Shown here: positions 62,601-64,000 of the stretch, piece after piece | How positions within the stretch are numbered: the stretch's first letter is position 1 | How the letters are laid out: each line of letters starts with the position of its first letter | Assembly: GCA_023422635.1 (NCBI GenBank) | Contig: JAFAGO010000028.1 | Location: 1-64,000, forward strand | Direction of reading: 5' to 3' | Source: Bacteroidota bacterium | GTDB taxonomy: Bacteria; Bacteroidota; Bacteroidia; Flavobacteriales; Weeksellaceae | DNA length: 64,000 bases | Position numbers and translations under genes: made by a program | Notes under the pieces: generated by a model | The model's input: only the letters and a program-made list of their open reading frames with translations | What the model was told of the DNA's origin: nothing | The model's database searches: none

Positions 62601-64000
62601 AAAAAACAACCTTATACCTTTAATTGATTTGGATGTTGAAGCCATTAAAATGAATAATACGGACATGGGGAACTTGCAAGCCTCAATTAAAAATAGTGAT
62701 CGCGCCAATGTTTTTGATGTTGAAGCAAAACTTACTTCCTCTGGAATTTTAGGTGGAAACAACCTGAATCTTACCGGAACAATGGATAACAATACGCCAT
62801 CTCCAACGTTGAAAATGGTAGCGGAACTTAACGATTTTGATTTGGCTTTTTCCCAACAATTTGTCAATACCGTTTTTAGTAATCTAAGAGGAAAGGCAAC
62901 GGGCGATCTTAATATCAACGGAACTTTGAACGATGTTGATTATTCGGGAGATATCGCTTTAAAAGGCGTTGGATTAACCTTGAATTTTACGGGCGTGGAT
63001 TACACATTTGATGATAATACCATTTCGCTTTCGAAAGGCCTTGCAGTTTTGAACAATATTGGGGTTAAAGATGAAAGAACAAATTCCAGTGGATCTATTT
63101 CTGGGATGATTCAGTTTGAAACCTTATCTTCAATGGGCGTCAACCTCGTGATGAGAGCAGATAATTTATTGCTTTTAAATAACACACAAAGAGATTCCGA
63201 TTTGTTTTGGGGTAGAGTTTATGGGCAAGGTGATCTTTTTGTGGATGGTCCTATTTCAGCGCTCAATATTTCAACGCCCAATATGCGTGCGTTAAATAAT
63301 TCGGTGTTCACATTTAACAGTAATTCTACATCAAGCGTAGATGAATTTAAAATGTTGCGATTTTTAAAAGAAAGCAATACCGGACAAATTACCTTAGAAG
63401 AAAAGAAAAAATCCGGAGCAAATATGGATGTTGATTTCACGGTTTCGGTAGATAAAGGGACAACAGTTAATGTTTTGGTTGGCGATGATATTGGGGATAT
63501 CACCGTTCGCGGTACAGCAGATCCTATTCGATTTAAAATGGATCGAAACGGAAGCATTTCCATGAATGGAAATTATATGGTGGATAATGGAACCTTTGTT
63601 TCTAAAGCAATTTTGGAAAGAACATTTCAAATTGTAAAAGGGAGCAATATTAATTGGGATGGCGATCCAATGGCGCCCGATTTAAATATCAACGCGAATT
63701 ATTTAAGAACGATTACCAACGCTGGACAATATTTGAATATGGGAAGTTTACCGCCCGTAAATGTGGTGCTTACCACCAAAATTACTCAAAAACTGAACGA
63801 TCCCAAAATTGAACTTGGCGTACAAGCACAAGACGTTTCCAGTCAGCTTCGTGAGGCATTAGCGGAAAAGATGAGTAATGAAGATGAAAAACTCATTCAA
63901 TTTGGTTCTATTCTGGTGTTAAACAGTTTTAATGTTAGTAATTCCAGCTATGATATTGTAGGAAATACGCTGGAAAGTCAGGGTTACAACATGCTTTTTA
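59692..64000 (+). CDS. tamB: Translocation and assembly module protein TamB, incomplete at window end
   Basis: The frame starts at the ATG at 59692, four bases from the divergent tsaD start, and stays open for 1436 codons to the window edge. An N-terminal Lys/Asn-rich cytosolic segment with QNTVEDAAELASDAI is followed by one transmembrane helix (about residues 78-98, VIFWVGLTLVIAFVIAV). A very long beta-helical region of repeated strand motifs then runs to a DUF490-type C-terminal part (MGSLPPVNVVLTTK; LREALAEKMSNEDEKLIQFGSILVL). TamB-like proteins bridge the inner and outer membranes and move lipids or assist barrel-protein insertion. The last residues and stop are outside the window. Confidence 0.93.
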   Translation, partial: MANLENNNDKGKKKSVGKNIGDSVQKGVGKVQNTVEDAAELASDAINHPIETAGEFIDQASKDVVSIKWWARLLQVIFWVGLTLVIAFVIAVNLPVTKNWAAQKVITKLNQQLKSQIAFESIDVSYFGDVTLHKVSVKDYKNYPFLKAEQLYADSNWFSIISDSRNMQFQSMSLDQLDLKVITYKGDSISNFIRFVEIFDSGKASTHKEPFQLKSRIYITNSKVSIVNQNSEGERGKWLIATNLSLTVPELRVKGSDVFAQINNLRFTTERWGKKHYVETFSTDLTLTKRFLFLDDLTFNTEHSLLQGDIKFNLNNGSWADFTNKVRWEMRVTQGSQLSGYDISYFVTNWDNYKPFNLSGKMDGPLNKFTLENFLIRNSDVNIRTEKMSVEDILKGNFKIQTNQLSTDFTYIDLKKMMPSFISEKMKNFADDFGKLKFNGGVRVTPEQVYVPSGNLITGIGQAKIKEFYLEQYSSPVPKYRGYADVNDLNTSVITKNKQVGLISGKFNLSGESFDVNTMRITTKSDISKIIIADKEINNVHLDGLLDHKRYNGLVTIADEELKGSVTGLIDFSTSRIKADVNADIAHLNLNYFTVKSGSQIFSGQLEGSIAMTDLNDMNLDVQMNHVNFSNGLQKYKVDHGSLKAYVENGNRILSADVPGVLQGRISGKFNLEDLSGMVQNGIGKVLVGPAPRRQYKNQRFTVDFSVQQGLVSYFLPQLQLESGASVNGGYNGDTNDLVLNVEAQKLLYILTSKKEISDLDETFSNYNPDYTINPRVVQTKDSATIDNFVLRINTENQSEQFFARVDRAAYNQNILKDLTLSGHNETGNLLHLVADFKYGSPQDETDGTFKEYALKLNQTTNSAGDYVFRFEPTQVKFNDVVWSVDTSEELDHSITYRKNTSDFLIKNLRIYSDESELFVKNSVFQSGEHFRAEGEIKNFDISKIFEMQSNGNSNSIQGLANGNFNIIKEKNNLIPLIDLDVEAIKMNNTDMGNLQASIKNSDRANVFDVEAKLTSSGILGGNNLNLTGTMDNNTPSPTLKMVAELNDFDLAFSQQFVNTVFSNLRGKATGDLNINGTLNDVDYSGDIALKGVGLTLNFTGVDYTFDDNTISLSKGLAVLNNIGVKDERTNSSGSISGMIQFETLSSMGVNLVMRADNLLLLNNTQRDSDLFWGRVYGQGDLFVDGPISALNISTPNMRALNNSVFTFNSNSTSSVDEFKMLRFLKESNTGQITLEEKKKSGANMDVDFTVSVDKGTTVNVLVGDDIGDITVRGTADPIRFKMDRNGSISMNGNYMVDNGTFVSKAILERTFQIVKGSNINWDGDPMAPDLNINANYLRTITNAGQYLNMGSLPPVNVVLTTKITQKLNDPKIELGVQAQDVSSQLREALAEKMSNEDEKLIQFGSILVLNSFNVSNSSYDIVGNTLESQGYNMLF

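Noticed and set aside
1..64000. CRISPR arrays and insertion sequences
   Set aside because: No regularly spaced repeats and no transposase gene were found in the window; the only mobile-element gene is the integrase at the left edge.

Overview
The window is chromosomal DNA from a member of the Bacteroidota, most likely class Flavobacteriia in the Chryseobacterium/Weeksellaceae neighbourhood. The evidence is the AT-rich sequence, promoters with a TAnnTTTG -7 box, many SPII lipoproteins, the complete type IX secretion / gliding core gldK-gldL-gldM-gldN, a PorZ homologue, a DUF4270 lipoprotein, MtaB, and a short GT35/GT5 pair. The genus is inferred from gene content; no database was searched.

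Region by region. (1) 1-790: the end of an integrative element. A leftward tyrosine recombinase, cut by the window edge, faces the 3' half of a CAU-anticodon tRNA that looks like an attachment site, followed by two terminators. (2) 1077-9291: a same-strand nitrite/nitric-oxide cluster: an NsrR-type Rrf2 regulator, an unknown four-helix membrane protein, lipoprotein NirK, NirV-like protein, SCO copper chaperone, lipoprotein cytochrome c, RIC iron-sulfur repair protein and quinol NO reductase. After a terminator come a hemerythrin, a DUF488 protein and a group III truncated globin. The cluster can take nitrite to N2O and repair NO damage; no nitrate or N2O reductase is present. (3) 9368-20549: a glycan locus with a Nudix-type regulator (catalytic box degenerate) divergent from a TonB-dependent receptor, two GH3 enzymes, a CE1-like esterase, an alpha/beta hydrolase and an exported nucleoside-hydrolase-like protein. 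It shows decay: a frameshift in the receptor signal peptide and two in-frame stops in the hydrolase.

(4) 20700-36440: an Rrf2/NAD(P)-oxidoreductase pair with a clear operator, an M23 peptidase, gpsA, a hemolysin III homologue, mqo, mtaB, an orphan nuclease-like protein, a GT35 protein lacking the PLP lysine, a three-gene AraC/response-regulator/histidine-kinase operon, a GNAT enzyme and dapA. (5) 36441-46740: a 5'-nucleotidase split into two genes, porZ, recO, an FKBP-like lipoprotein, an S4 protein, aroK, three tRNAs (Lys, Leu, Lys), panC, a half-length starch-synthase-like protein and a DUF4270 lipoprotein. (6) 46763-64000: glmS, gldKLMN, a FAD oxidoreductase, a glycerophosphodiesterase, tRNA-Ser, an L-asparaginase, an intergenic repeat-like element, a SpoU methyltransferase, rsmE, tsaD and a tamB gene that runs off the window.

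Most of the window is ordinary flavobacterial core genome. The parts most worth a second look are the nitrite/NO cluster with its unknown membrane protein, the decaying glycan locus, the GT35 protein without its cofactor lysine, and the repeat-like element at 56990-57180.
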